From Trichostrongylus colubriformis (lineage: Eukaryota > Nematoda > Chromadorea > Rhabditida > Trichostrongylidae), in contig OZ022258.1 of NCBI GenBank assembly GCA_963978905.1, forward strand, positions 41,338,591 to 41,402,590: a stretch of 64,000 nucleotides of DNA, read 5' to 3'. A model generated the notes under the pieces. The model was given only the letters and a program-made list of their open reading frames with translations. It did no database searches and was not told the origin of the DNA. Position numbers and translations under genes: made by a program. Numbering within the stretch: position 1 is the stretch's first letter; every line of letters starts with the position of its first letter. Shown piece after piece: positions 33,936 to 46,881 of this stretch.

Positions 33936-36900
33936 ATGGACGACTCGTCGAAGCTCTTACAGCTTCTTACTACGAAATTGGTGAACGAGGTACCAACGCT
34001 ATCCATTTCTGCTCGAATGGTTCAATTTTTTTGAAATGTTGAAAGTGGAGGCGGTGATGCTTCCTGTTCCAGGCCGTGGATAACACCAACAAAAATGTAT
34101 CCACGGAATCACCAGAATTCAAGAAACTGAAGAAGGAGGTCCGGGTTAATGAGGGCGCTATTGATGAATACGTCGAGTACCTGTTCATATCGCTGAAGGT
34201 TCGTCTATGTACTTATGTAGACCGCAATATTGCATGAGAATTTCTCAATGTCTGCCCCTTCTTCTGGTGTTGTCCGTGTACCTCTAGCGTTATTGACATG
34301 GACTGAGACTCTGCCTAATCCATAATTAAGGTAATAGTAGTAGCTTTGAAATGGGGTCGCAATCTTATCTCTCAACTAGGACTGTTGAAGCAGTTTAGGC
34401 CTAGCAACTGAGTTGCTGCACATTGTGAAGAGTGTATATAGGACGCCTTCTCCTAATGATCATGAAATCCTCCATGGGCATTTTGTATGGTACCATGGTT
34501 TGTCTCATTTGGTAAAGAGCGAGTGGCAAGGCAAAATTTATTGAATATCAATTTGAATAACCTAAATGGGGAGGTTACCAATCTTCTACCGGTAGTGGCC
34601 TGCACAAACTCTCAACCATGTTATTCTCTGATCCAGTCTGGCCTTTACCAATCATTGTCGCATAGATTATCTGAGATCTGTGACTCAGTGATAGCAAAGC
34701 CACGAAACTTGTAAAAGTGTCTCTTGTGAAACAATTTTGAACGATAGTTGAGAGGTGACCGCTCTCTTTCTTGTGCACACCCTCAGTGCTCACATATCTG
34801 CTCTTTTCGCTAGTTTTCCGGTTTTTGGAAAGCTTCTCTTGCAAACGCAAGATGAAAACTGCAGCACTCGACTGAATAGAGGGCGCGTCGTGATTCCCTG
34901 GAAGAGAGAAGTTTTTACTGCCGTTGAGTGTACAGGTAATCCTATGAAAGTTTCCACTAGTACAATGTGATGCTTCCTTAGCGCTCCGACTCGGAAAGAA
35001 GACAAGCCCTAATGTCACTTTTTGATTACTTCTTCAACCGCTCGCACAAATTTCGCTTGAAAACGGTGGCCAAATTGCAGGTTAGTACTGAAAGGCATTA
35101 ACTTAAGCTAACTAGTTGGAAAACGTATACCAATTAAGGAGTTACTTCTGCTAGTTTGCGAAATAGATCCTCAGCATCATCCTCTTCCAGGACCACGTGC
35201 GGAAGCAAAAGAATTGAAGGTAAGTTTTTGAACACAGCGAATTCACTTCTTGTTATTCACTTTTCAGGCTTACTCTTTAAAAACAGTTAAAAAATGGCAT
35301 GAGAAGTTCGGTGCTGGTTATGACAAGCTGAATTACGTTAGCGATTTTCTACGACAATCTAAAGTAGGTTAATGCTGTCTTTCCTACCATGTGTGGTCAA
35401 CATGATTTTGTATTAAGGCTGTAGATTTCGATTCAGCTTCTGCAGAAGTTTTAGCTGAACGGATTAGGAAAGAAGCAGAAGATCGAAAAAACCAGGAGTT
35501 ATCGCGAAAAGTAAGACCCTTGTACTCCACCGCACTTTATTTTTAAGTAGACCGCTTGTACCTCTTTTCATGGTTGTAGTGTTTTGTGCTGATTGATGAG
35601 AAATCATTCAGATTGTGGCTAACGTTTGCCGAAAATTTGATGAAGTCAAAAATGATATAGAAAAGTGCATAGCCTCTGTTGATACGGCTCTCTCAATCTT
35701 AGTACCTGTCTTCTGTGCGGAATTCGAGGAAAACATGGCGAAGGACTCTTCATGTTTGAGTAACATTCAAGAATCTCAAGAAGTGCAGGTAATTTTAAGA
35801 AAATTCCCATGCGCTCTTGTTCCTCCAAAATTTAGCGGACTAGGATGCATAGTTCTGTATTTTAAATTGCTGTTTTCTTCCTTGTACCAATAGAACCAAA
35901 AAGATCGCATGTATCTACCGACGTGATAGGTACGTCGTATTAGCTATGTCTTACTCTAAAGAGATGATGGTTGGGACTGAAAAGTCGGTGGCACATTTCA
36001 CTATAACAAAATGGTTTTTTTTTTCTAAAATGTTGGAGGCTTTATTTCAGCTTCCATTTTCAAATTCACATTGTAAGTATTATGTCACGATGGCATCACC
36101 CACTCATGAATATAGCGGAATAGACTTGGATTTACATGAACAAGTTGTCTGAGTAATTTATGTCACAGGGCCAAAGACCACAGGCCACCACAGGGTCGCG
36201 GGTCAAGGTAAAGTCCGTGCGCCCCAACTTACATCCGCTCGCACTCATCGAGCGGACATCGGGCGCTACGACGCAAGTTTTCTGACATAATGGCACACAC
36301 TTTACTTTCCAATTTTTTCAGACACTCAACTTAGATGCGGAATCTTTGAAGCAAGTAGTATTTGAAAGAAACTCGCAAGTAGTATTTGAAAGAAACTGTA
36401 AGTTTACTGTTTCGGAAAAGACGCATCCATTTTTGGCAAGACTTGTTCATGCGTTTATGTGTGTAATCTCTCCAATTCTTTCCTAACACCTGGTACAGTC
36501 GGAGCGCTTGATAGGGCGTGGCCTACAGACTTGGGTGAGTGTATCAAACTCTCACACTCCGCCACACACTCACTCTCGCCACTCACCGATCTCCATTAGC
36601 CACGAACTATCAGGCGCTCCAAATTGGGGTATATCTTGGGTCTTGGTCTACGAGCTGTTCTGGTAACTGTTACAGGCCGCACATGGATATACCGGCTCTG
36701 ACACGATTTCTGTTGTATTAGAATCGCTGACTCCAGAAGTTACAATTAGTGAGGACAATGAGGCCTTACTGGAAAGTGTGAGAGATGCAAAAGTTATGTT
36801 GGATGTCTACCGAAATAAAATTGTCAGGTATGTTGCATCCTTACAGCAATAAGCATCCTTTTGTCATCCTGAATAACAGCTTGTCACTTTATCACAGCTG

Positions 36901-39395
36901 GCAACGCAAAATAAATGGAGCCCTTGGCGTTGAATTACTCACACGAAACTTGACGTCTCTGAAAAGTAGAATTGATCAACGACGTGCGAAAATTGCTGAA
37001 CTGAAGCTCAAACCGAAGAAGCGGAAACGAAAGGGTGCAGGTTCCAGCGACAGTGAAGAAAGCGATCTTGAAGAGGTTCCCGAAAAACAAGGTATTACCT
37101 ACTACTTTCATCGCAATAGTGATGGTTCTCAATGTGGTGTCTCGTTCTAGTGGAGGACTTTATGCAACCTGATGAAGTTCCGTGGCATGTCATGGAACGT
37201 GTTAAGCAGCTTGAAAAAGAGGATCGTTCAGAACAACCATGTTGCAGTAAATCATTGGAAACACCGTCTTGTTCAAAGCAGGTAATCAGTACTTTGATCC
37301 AGCCTTCTTATGAACACACTACCTAAGGAAAGGTCGTCAGTCCATAATTTGGTAACGCTCTACTTACAAGGAAAGGACCCGAGGCCGAACGACCGTTTTA
37401 ATGGGATACCTACGGACTGACGTATTTTCGGACGCTTATCTAGAATCTGCTCTCAAATATGCAAAACGATTCCATTAGCAGAGCTAGGAGGCCCTTTTTC
37501 GAGAACGTCGGCTAAAGTACACTACAGGAGAATGGAAAAATAAAAATAAAAGAAAACTACGGTGCTAGTAGAAGAAGTACAAGGAAATCCAAGAACAACC
37601 TCTCCAGAAGTATCACTTTCAGCTTTTGGAGCGTTATGATTACGTTTCTGCTAAGCGCCTGCTGCTATTCCTCTCTTCTGTGGTGTATTTGAGCCGAAGT
37701 CGGAAAAAAAGGCCTCGCAATTCTGCTCGGAGAATTGTTTTGCAAATTTAAAATGCGGATTCGAGAACAGCTTTCGAAAGTACGTCAGACCATACGGATC
37801 GCATCACAAACAGTCCTCGACCTCAGGTCCTTACCTTGTTAATACAAAAAATGACCATCAAATGGCGACCTTTTTTACAACATCTGCCCAAAAATCACTC
37901 AAAGAGAGGTGGTCGATGAGAACTTCTCAGTAAATTTCCGAAAACACATCTTCATAGTCCATACCAAAACACGCCCCTCTTACTTGAGGATCCCTCTTCC
38001 CCTGTTTGAACCGCTCTTATACTTTGCGCATTGACGCTGTGCCGGCGTCAATGCGCAAAGTATGACCGCGGCCCTTGCGGTGGTTGCAGTATCACAGTGC
38101 GATTCGTACAAGGAGTTGTCTACTCCTGCTTGAACCTCTCACGACTGTGTGACTCTAGAAAGAAATCAAATCTGAGCCGAATATTCCTGTAGTTCCATTT
38201 GGACGACTTGATTTCAAATATTGGGGAGAACGTCGCCGTGGAGCCCCTATTCCTCGAAATAATGCGGACTGCCATCGTTTTTGGAGATCACTTGACGATG
38301 ACGATCGGTGGGTATTATTGTACTGCTGCCACGTAATCGCAACCCGTCATAGTATCACGATTCAGACCCGCCATCAATGAAAAGGAGGCAAGCGTAAGAG
38401 AAGAAAGATTGATCACGTGGATTGGTGAACCTCAACGGGCGGAGAAACGTTGTAAGGCAAGGCTGTCTAATGGAAAACTTTGTCCACGGATGGACTTACG
38501 TAAGTGCGTGGTATTCTTTGGCATGACGGCATCATATTTGAGGAAGCATTGCCTCGTAGGAGTCAGCGTTTATTTGATGTGAAGCGAAATTGAAATACGA
38601 AATGTATCGTTGTTGTTTGAAGGTGTCCACTTCACGGTCTCATTGTTGATAGAGATGATGAAGGTTTTCCCTTGGTGGAAATGGATGAAATTGAGATGGC
38701 AGCTGCCCAAGCTGAACAAGATCACCATGAGGAGCAAGAGTACCTGAGGTTTGCATTGATTCCGGCGAATATCTTGAATTTGCTCTCCTTCAGTTCCTGT
38801 GTACGCTTTCATATGAGGAACTACTGCTCATTTGGAACAATCCACGGGTGCGTGTCGTCGATACAGGATTTCGCAGCGCACGAGATAGGGGCGCTGCATG
38901 AAGATGAGTCTCGAGGCGATTACTGTGCCCCTTGAATAGGGACCAGGACTTCGTAATCGCAAAAGAACTCAACTATACTACACTCCGCTCCTAGCTCGCA
39001 CGCATTGGATCCGCCGCACGCCGCTTTGCGAAATCCTGTCGTAACGATACACACCTGTTTCGTCGCAACATTGTTGTGTTAATGACAGGAGAAGCAGTAT
39101 GTTTTCATTCAGGGACCTTGAAGCTGCCACTGGAAAGTCGTTTGTCAGCAAGCCGAAAAAGACGAAAAAGAAGAAAGTTAAGGAAAGTACTGTGCGCGAA
39201 CGGTTAGAGGTTGGTTTTCAGCTCCGAAGTCATCTAGGGAAACGCTGAGGAATCTTAGGCACATAAGACCGTTTTCAGAAGAAGCTTCTGAACCCTCAGA
39301 CCATAAAGCGTGTCTCTGCTGCACTTGACGCTGCACGTAAAGCTAAACTTGAAAGAAAGTTTGGGGATCAGTTTGCCCATTCGCTTTCTCTGTGA
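33936..39395 (+). CDS. UVSSA: UV-stimulated scaffold protein A, copy 1 (intact)
   Basis: Sixteen exons fit in phase: 33936-33989, 34073-34198, 34982-35080, 35139-35219, 35268-35363, 35418-35510, 35612-35788, 36322-about 36378, 36676-36827, 36898-37091, 37151-37281, 38159-38307, 38366-38503, 38623-38748, 39113-39209 and 39279-39395, for about 630 residues. The N-terminal VHS-like helical domain includes FDYFFNRSHKFR and VKKWHEKFGAGYDKL. The C-terminal DUF2043 region includes IPVVPFGRLDFKYWGE, CHRFWR, a CxxxL..CPRMDLRKCPLHG zinc-binding segment and a Lys-rich tail. UVSSA links stalled RNA polymerase II to TFIIH in transcription-coupled repair. Exon 8 has a 24-bp tandem duplication and its donor (CAA|GTAGTA) is weak. 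AATAAA follows the stop. Confidence 0.92.
36501..36620. mobile_element. 120-bp foldback MITE in UVSSA intron 8, copy 1
   Basis: GGAGCGCTTGATAGGGCGTGG is matched by an inverted copy ending GGCGCTCC. It is present at the same place in copy 2, so it predates the gene duplication. Confidence 0.7.
38019..38063. repeat. Perfect 19-bp-stem palindrome in a UVSSA intron
   Basis: ATACTTTGCGCATTGACGC pairs with its full reverse complement around a 7-base loop. The copy-2 counterpart is at about 63244-63308. Confidence 0.85.
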
Positions 39396-40862
39396 ATATG
39401 ATTGTAAATAAAGATAAATAAAGCTACCGTTGCTGAGGATGTGAATTTCGTTTATTAAAGAGCGCTTTGGTATTCATTTGGTGGTTTATTAATATTTGAT
39501 GAGACACGGTAGTGAACTGACCAGCTAGCTATGGTAGGTGCTTCAACGTGCTAGCAAGTTTTCGAAGGGCACACCGTTCTTGAGAGAGAAAAGAGCGGTA
39601 TCCGCAACTAAGTCACTGTGAAGTATCGCTTCGCAGTGTGTTTCAGAATTAGTTTTCTACTCATTAGTTGTATTGAGCATTCAGTTGTCTCTCTCGCAGG
39701 AGGAGTGTCCCTACATGGTAACCTGGTGAAGAGTCCCCACTTGAAATATTGTCTGCTACCGTCTGCACACTCACCATGTTTTTTTTATTCAGCTTTCGTT
39801 TGCGAGATCCGGTTGATATCTCGGGATCTCAGGACGATCGTAACGCAAGTTTGATAAGTAACCCACATATCAAGATATAGTGAAGTCTTAACGCGGATGG
39901 TCACGTATACTGAGAGATTCTAGTTTTTCACTGGAAGATGTGACCGATCCTCTCTATTCTCCAGTCCAACTTGTTCCTTTCCCGATATCTGAAACGAGAT
40001 TACAGAGCATTCTAAAGTTCGTGGTAAAATAGTTCCATGGACCTCTCGTGCAGACCTATAGGTCGGCTCGTTGGACACAATTCTGCTCCCACCGATCGGT
40101 TTCGAATTTTGAGACCGAAAGGGTAGTTCTGCCAGACATGTAATAGTAGAGAAAGACGAGACAAAACGGTTAGTTCCAGAGGAATAGGAACTCGAAATCT
40201 CCTCTACCGCGCCCCTCTGCGTCACTAGCCGGGGTAGACCAGATGGGGGGAGAAGCTGAATCAGCCGGCCGCAAACGTTTTCCTGCCTTCGCCATGAACT
40301 CGCCCACCCGCAGGGCTGCAGAACGACGCGCCGTGCTGCGTGGTCGTTTGAGGACCAGAAGTCACGCTTTTTCAATGCGAGTTTCGCCACACATCACCTC
40401 TTCTAAAGTAAAAGGCTTGTTTTCAGAAAACATGTATTTACAGTTATTAGTTTTCTCTTACCCCTTTCGGTGCCTTCAAGCACACATAGTGCCTGCAAAA
40501 ATCCTCTATCACTCAGCGGCGTGGTACTTGCGCTCTATTCATTGGATTCTTTTCATACTTTCCGGCGCTGTCGGCCTGCATCTTGCCACGCGCTCTACTT
40601 ATAACAAGTGATATATCCGGATGTGTAGCCTTACGTCGAATTTTCGCTTTGCGGCGTCGTACTCGTGGCACTACCAGCACAATTTGCCTCGGCCGGTTGG
40701 AATTCCGTTGAGGAGCAAGGGGCTGGTACCATAGAGGTCCTTTGAGAAATAGCTGTTTATCTCACCATTATCTTGAGACATAACAATAACATTTGTGCCC
40801 CAAAAGGACAATATAGTAACATAAAATATTCTCCAGCTTTTCTATTCTTGCAACCTCGGCAT
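39396..40862. other. Intergenic stretch
   Basis: Contains the UVSSA polyadenylation signals near 39406-39420 and a diverged dispersed repeat at 40.63-40.75 kb also seen at 9.18-9.27 kb. No gene is supported. Confidence 0.45.
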
Positions 40863-41870
40863 TGTTAGTGTGAGTTGTCAATTAGTTTTGTGATGGTTTT
40901 CGAGGTTGATTGGTGGAACCTTCATTGAATTGGCCTAACGTTTCGACTGAATCATCGTCTTCAGAGGCCTGAACGTGGTGCAAGGTTTACATTTGGGACT
41001 CTAAACCACCAAGCGCCTCATCTTCCCTAGCGGTTCCGACATCGTGTCGGGACCACACAGAGGAACTCCAGCAACATGAAGAAATAAACTCACCCTAAGG
41101 TTCCACCTATGGAGCGGACAAACCTGCTACCGCACTTTGGTGACAACCAGTAGGAAGCACATCCGTTGTTCCCGATATAGAAATACTTGGGAGACACTCG
41201 TAATGTGTTATCGCTATATTCAACAGCTCGCAGTGTAGTATGAACGGCGACAATTCACTGGTTATTGATGGACGCTCATCTCGGCTGCTCATTCTTGGAT
41301 TCCTCACAGAAATCCAAAACGCTTCTAATGCTTTTCTAGCCGAAATTTCCGTCACATGCGCCAACACCGTGCACTTGATTTCGAATTGAGCGCCATCGTG
41401 TTCCCCTGCTTTGTGTCCCCAAGAGCTGTTGTGAGGGTACCGCGTCTAATATTAGCTAGATGTTCCTTGACTCCAATTGCTAAAACTCTCCCCGTCTCTC
41501 CTATACAAGTAGAGCCACAAGCCGGACACTCAATGTGATAAATCACTCAACTATACATACAACTCCTGCCTTGCCGTGTGGGCAGATAGCCAATTATCTG
41601 ATAAGCACTGCCTATCATATAGTCTGTTGCGCACCAGTTGCTTTTTAAGATTTCCGTTAGGATCACTAACTTAACATCATCTTGCAACGGTGCTCTTCTA
41701 ATACTCTTTGAATGGCAGCGCTCACCTTGTCAGATATAAAGGGAAGACAGAGGGGTAATTTTGGTCGACGCGTTACCTCTTGTGGAGCGACACGCCGTCT
41801 TCGTAACCCTGGTGCCGCATAGCCATTGGCTATGGCTATTTCTGTAGCCAGCTGACGTGATTCATATTGT
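40863..41870 (-). mobile_element. Penelope-like element fragment, left arm of an inverted pair
   Basis: The minus-strand frame holds the GIY-YIG nuclease (IECPACGSTCIGETGR, VKEH) and the tail ISISGTTDVLPTG of a Penelope-like polyprotein, broken by frameshifts. There is no reverse transcriptase. It reads away from a centre near 41.88 kb. Confidence 0.7.
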
Positions 41871-41889
41871 TCAACATCACCTGCACATC

Positions 41890-42790
41890 GCCATAGCCGT
41901 TTTGAACGTCACGTTTGTTGCCGACGTCACGTCAACTTGCTACAGAAATAGCCACAGCCAATGGCTATGCGGCACCAGGATCACGAAGACGGCGTGTGGC
42001 CCCACAAGAGGTACCGCGTCGACCAAAATTACCCCTCTGTCTTCCCTTTATATCTGACAAGGTGAGCGCTGCCATTCAACGAGTATTAGAAGAGCGCAGT
42101 TGCAAGACGATGTTAATTTAGTGAACATTCCTAACGAAAATCTTAAAAAGCAACTAGTACGCAACAGACTCGATGATAGGCAGTGCTTAGATCTAGCTAG
42201 TATTAGACGCGCTACCCTCACAACAGCTCTTGGGAGACACAAAGCAGAGGAGCACAATGGCCCTCAATTCGAAATCAAGTGCACGGTGTTGACGCATGAG
42301 ATGAAAATTTCTGCTAGAAAAGCATTAGAAGCGTTTCGGATTTCTGCGAGGAATGCAAGTGAACAGCCGAGATGGGCGTCCATCAATAACCAGTGAATTG
42401 TCGCCGTTCATACCACACTGCGAGCTGTTGAATATAGCGATAACACATTACGTGCGTCTCCCAAGTATTTCCATATCGGGAACAACGAATGTGCTTCACT
42501 TGCTACTGGTTGTCACCAAAGTGCGGTAGCGGGTTTGTCCGCTCCATAGGTGGAACCTTAGGGTGAGCTTATTTCTTCACGTTGCTGAAGTTCCTCTGTG
42601 TGGTCCCGACACGATGTCGGAACCGCTAGGGAAGAGGAGGCGCTTGGTGGTTTAGAGTCCCAAATGTAATCTTTGCACCACGTTCAGGCCTCTGAAGACG
42701 ACGATTCAGTCGAGACGTTAGGCCAATTCATTAAACGTTCCACCAATCAACCTCGAAAGGCACAAAACTAATTAACAACTCACAGTAACA
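41890..42790 (+). mobile_element. Penelope-like element fragment, right arm of an inverted pair
   Basis: The plus-strand copy has the linker between polymerase and nuclease (LPFISDKVSAAIQRVLEE, KKQLVRNRL) and the C-terminal half of the nuclease. The GIY-YIG core is deleted. Its outer end matches the left arm's outer end in reverse. Confidence 0.7.
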
Positions 42791-43267
42791 TAAAAAAATA
42801 AAAGAAACGTTAGGATTACACGATAACAATCCTAATCCAGGAATAATTTGTTCGAGCGTAAAACACTAAAAGTAGTGTACGAAATGTACGCAATCACATG
42901 CGAAGAAATTTGCTGCGCCGCCCGCCGCGCGTGAAATCGACGTAGGCTACACTCCTGACCTAATGGCGCCTTGCTTCACTTCATCGAAATTTGAAAACTA
43001 AGCGATGAAAATAGACAAATGGGTAAAGGTAGAATAGTCAATTGAATATAAGTCACATTTGTAGACTAATTGAAACTTAATAAGCTGCTTGTGTTATGTA
43101 TGGGTTATGGTTATTTAAATTGCGTACTCTCTGTGAGTATTATCTCGGATTGAGATAGGGGCTGTGTGCAATTGTGGTAGCCTAACTACGGGTCGTAAAA
43201 CGCACATGCACCACCAGTATCCTCACCTATTTGGTATCAGTGCACGGGACCATAAACCTTAGCCACG
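42791..43267. other. Gene-free stretch
   Basis: AT-rich; nothing recognised. Confidence 0.4.
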
Positions 43268-43269
43268 CC

Positions 43270-43740
43270 CCAGTTGACGGTCGAGCCGTCTTCGGATGGA
43301 GCTGATCCGTCAATCTGGAGTTTTGCCGAGCTCACCGAAGGTGAGCAGATCGGTCTCTCTCGGAATCGAGAGGAAATTTCCCAATGCCGTCGCGAACGGC
43401 TTGGTGATGGACTCTTCGTGGTAGGGGGCTCCCCTTGACTCACGAGGTGTCGCATGGTGCGAGCCTCGTTCTCTTCACTCGGTGAAGAGTGGATCTTTCC
43501 CCGCATGGAAAGTGGAAGTGCAGTAGTTCGCAGGATGCGACTACAGATGCACATTGGCCTAAGCGTGGTCTACGCGATGGTCTTCCCTTTTGGGTTTAGA
43601 AGGAAGTGGATGCAATGACCATCCTCTGTTGAGAAGATTGGTTCATTGATCCAAGATGGCAGGTGGGTTGGTGGCTGATACCCTTAATATCCTTTCCCTC
43701 TGCCTGGTTGAAGTCTAGAATCTATTGATGTAGATTCTAG
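43270..43740. other. Chain of short near-perfect hairpins, candidate structured RNA
   Basis: At least ten consecutive stem-loops can be drawn: 43270-43318 (11-bp stem enclosing a C(TTCG)G tetraloop hairpin), 43326-43353, 43357-43372, 43381-43404 (9 bp), 43414-43447, 43443-43468 (an alternative to the previous one), 43471-43489 (8 bp, TCG loop), 43495-43512, 43518-43552 (14 bp with bulge), 43563-43575, 43576-43623 and 43715-43740 (10 bp). Loops of 3-5 bases recur. The stretch is GC-richer than its flanks. No known RNA family was recognised. The transcribed strand is unknown; the TTCG loop favours plus. Confidence 0.45.
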
Positions 43741-44266
43741 TACGTTTATGTATTGTGTGGCATATCGCCATACAATGTTGCTGTATATATTCGCTTGATA
43801 AAAAGGTTATTTGCGCAGTGCCGTGTTATGTAATAGGAGGTACAGACACTAATCACGTAGCACCCACGGCTGATCACGAAACCGTGGACCGAATGGCTGT
43901 CTAGGTTTTTGCATTTCCCCTCATCTCCTTGACGGTCCAGTTTAACACTTGAACTTTCGCCGCTTCTAATCTTCTGCCGAAAGCAGAGCTGCTCTCCATA
44001 GATCTTATTCAGAATAGATGTGTGGTTTCGTGTACACAATTCTGTGTAATTAAATTGACCCTTTATATTCTACCATGCGTAAAAGAATGCAGTTCGATCA
44101 GTATTCAGCCTATGTAACTTGTTTGCAAAACCCTCTTGAAATAAAAGTAGGGTGCTGATGTGATAAAATTCGTACCGTGATTCGCTCCATGAGAGCATTT
44201 CAGTGTATATTACACTCATCCCTACTAAAGGGTCCACCAATAAGCGCGCTCTATCTTTGACTGCTC

Positions 44267-46190
44267 ATGGCGGCCAGGTTGTTTGTGGTGGAGTTGTCAG
44301 ACTTGGTTGATATTATTCAGTGTATCTCTACAAATCAAATTATTAAAACTTATTACGAAAATCATTCATCGGTTCGAGCAACGTTCCGCGCGCTCCGCCA
44401 AACGGGTAAACGGCGAACAATACAGATCCATGAAACGAACTTTATCTGGCATGAAATCGACAATATGGATGTCGAGGATATGTGGTTTCAGCAGGACGAC
44501 GCCACGAGCCACACAGCACGCGCCACAATGGGTCTTCTGCACGAGCGCTTCGAAGGAAAGGTTACCTCGCGCGGAGGCGACATCAACTGGCCACCGAGAT
44601 CGTGCGATTTAACCCCACGGGTGAGGGTCTTTAGTTCCAATAGTGTACTGTATGTGTACGGTGGTATAATTACAAGATTACTCAGGTCACTTCGCACCTC
44701 ACCTCGCACCTCCTGGCCTTGCCTATGGGGTGGCCCCATTTAGTTGCTCGCACCGACTATTGACCTTTGAGTGAAAGGTAATGCACATGTGAAAGGACAG
44801 AGAAAGTAAACAAATAAAAAAGCTAGTTCGCAGTGAAACTTCATTGATACAACCTAGACTCTTATGTTGATTGTCAATAACCATAAGCGCGCCATGCATC
44901 TTTGCCTTCATTAGTAGTATTAGTAATGTTTGTTGATAAAAATCTAGGCTAATAAGTAAAGGAAAGCAGTGATGTACTCTTTGATATAAAGATGGAGATT
45001 TAAGGCGCTTTTAGCGTTAATCAGTCCTTCCCATAGGTGCGCCGCGCATCCCAGTTCTATTCAGAACTGTGGTAGCGAGTGTATGCGATTTGGCTGTACA
45101 AAGACTTGCGAGGGCTAGCCGATATACATCTCAGTGCTTTCATTGTCGCAGACGAGTCTGGTACCAACTTCACTACCCCCGGGGTGATGGAAGGTTTGGT
45201 AGGCCTGGATAGGCGCTAATGGGGGCTTTGATACGCCGTGAGAGTGGGGTGCGCACCGCTTGTCACTACACCACCTTCGCCCTGATATAATGATGAATCA
45301 GGAAATCTATCACATCTGAAGTCTTTGCACTGTCACTCCTTTTATAATGTTGAGAATAGAAACCGGGTAGTTCGCGAGAGCTATCTAAAATTAAATACGA
45401 TTATGATTGTGATTGCGCGATTTAGTTTCGAGCTTTGGAGTTGGTCACTGCAGTCTAGTTTGCATTTCGTGTATGGCTTTCTTTGCACCAAAGTTTTGAA
45501 AAGGAAATCCACTAATTTGACAATAACTCGCTCATAATAATATTAGAATGCTTTGATTAATTCACTTCGAATAAGTGATATACGAGCTTCCTTTTGACTA
45601 AGCCTTGCATTTATAAGAACAGAACAAAATCATTGTGAATAATAGATTACATGTTGTTGTTATTTCTGTTTCCTTCGTTTTTTTGTTTGTTTTTCGTAGT
45701 AAATTAGCGTAATAAAAGCGTTGTAATAAAAACATAATTTTAACTGAAGAAGATGTCAACGGTCACTGCAAGCAGTTGGAAAGGTCACCCCACAGGCAAG
45801 GCTAGGAGGTGCGAAGCTAAGTACGAAGTGACCTAAGTAATCTTGTAATTATGCTACCGTACACCTACAGTACATTACTGGAACTAAAGGTGCACACCCA
45901 ACCCCACTGGACTATTTCTTGTGGGGTTTTTTTTTAAATCGCAGGTCTACGCAAACCAACCACAAAACACTGATGACCTCAATGTCAACATATGCCACGC
46001 CATCGAGGAAATACAGCCCGATTTGTGCGGCAGAGTCATTGAAATTTGGTCTTCTCGTGTGCGCTCCACCAAGCGAAGCCGAGGTGGCCATTTGAACGAT
46101 GTTGTTTTCCATACATAATGCCTTCGAATACTCTTTCAAACAAAAAATAAATTTCATTTATACCTCTCACACAACTTGCTTTATATCATT
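44267..46190 (+). pseudogene. Mariner transposase remnant
   Basis: Two pieces (about 44267-44618 and 45908-46118) make a mariner-family transposase. The N-terminal part has KTYYENHSSVRATFRALR. The catalytic part has WFQQDDATSHTA and PPRSCDLTP. The C-terminus is GGHLNDVVFHT. The region with the first catalytic Asp is deleted and a hAT-like element interrupts the third, so it is inactive. Confidence 0.85.
44619..45899. mobile_element. hAT-like non-autonomous TIR element
   Basis: Flanked by an exact 8-bp target duplication AACCCCAC (44611-44618 and 45900-45907). The ends are inverted repeats starting GGGTG and sharing TTTAGTTCCA..TGTACTGTA, with similarity extending for over 100 bp. The interior (1.28 kb total) has no transposase. 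The 8-bp duplication fits hAT, but other superfamilies are possible. Confidence 0.75.
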
Positions 46191-46254
46191 TTAAAGATCG
46201 ATCGCCCATAGTGATCGATCGATATCGATCAAGCCCCATCAGCATGCTTCCATG

Positions 46255-46290
46255 TGTGACGCGCGCAGTTGTGTGCGCCAGCCCAACTGG
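46255..46290 (+). mobile_element. Solitary Helitron-like 3' terminus
   Basis: GCGCGCAGTTGTGTGCGCC hairpin followed by CAACTGG|T, matching the right ends of the larger elements. Confidence 0.5.
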
Positions 46291-46881
46291 TCAAAAAATA
46301 AACGGGGTCAATTAAAGCGGGAGGGGGGGGAGACGCAAAATTTTCACCGACGTCAAAGCTCCCCCCCCCCCTCCCTGCCTAACTTAGGTTAAAGCAGATG
46401 AGACAGATGCTCTTCCATGTAAGCGGAGGGCATGAACTCTAGCCTAAGCGTAGAGAGGGAAGGAGTCGATAAAAGTTGTGTCTCCCCTCCCCACCACTTC
46501 AATCGACCCAACTGCCAAGCTCACACGAATAACGCCGTCGACATCGACGCAACCGATTCTTCAAAGTATGCGATCAGTACGGGTCTAAGCTTATTCCTCA
46601 TTCATGACATTATCACGATAATCACATTTGCCGCGCGCAGCTTATGTAGCCGGCATGCAGGAAGGTGCGGTGCGACGCCGCCTCCCACGAAACGATTTTA
46701 TTGAGGTCAGGCTTGACGGGACGCTATGCACAACTACGATCAGTCCACGTTCATAGCTAACCTTCTGAACTATTCGATGGATCGGCGGCAGTGACGAAAC
46801 CATGTGCTCACCGCTGACCACAGCGGCACTCTGCATGATCGTAACGAGGGCCCAGCAATTGTAATTTGGATTTGGCCTAGT

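Noticed and set aside
36491..36536. Possible extra UVSSA exon after TGGTACAG with donor GTGAGT
   Set aside because: It is one arm of a 120-bp foldback MITE and breaks the phase needed by the next exon.
43237..43554. 105-codon minus-strand frame across the hairpin chain
   Set aside because: Composition follows the hairpin structure; no domain, and no splice or start context.
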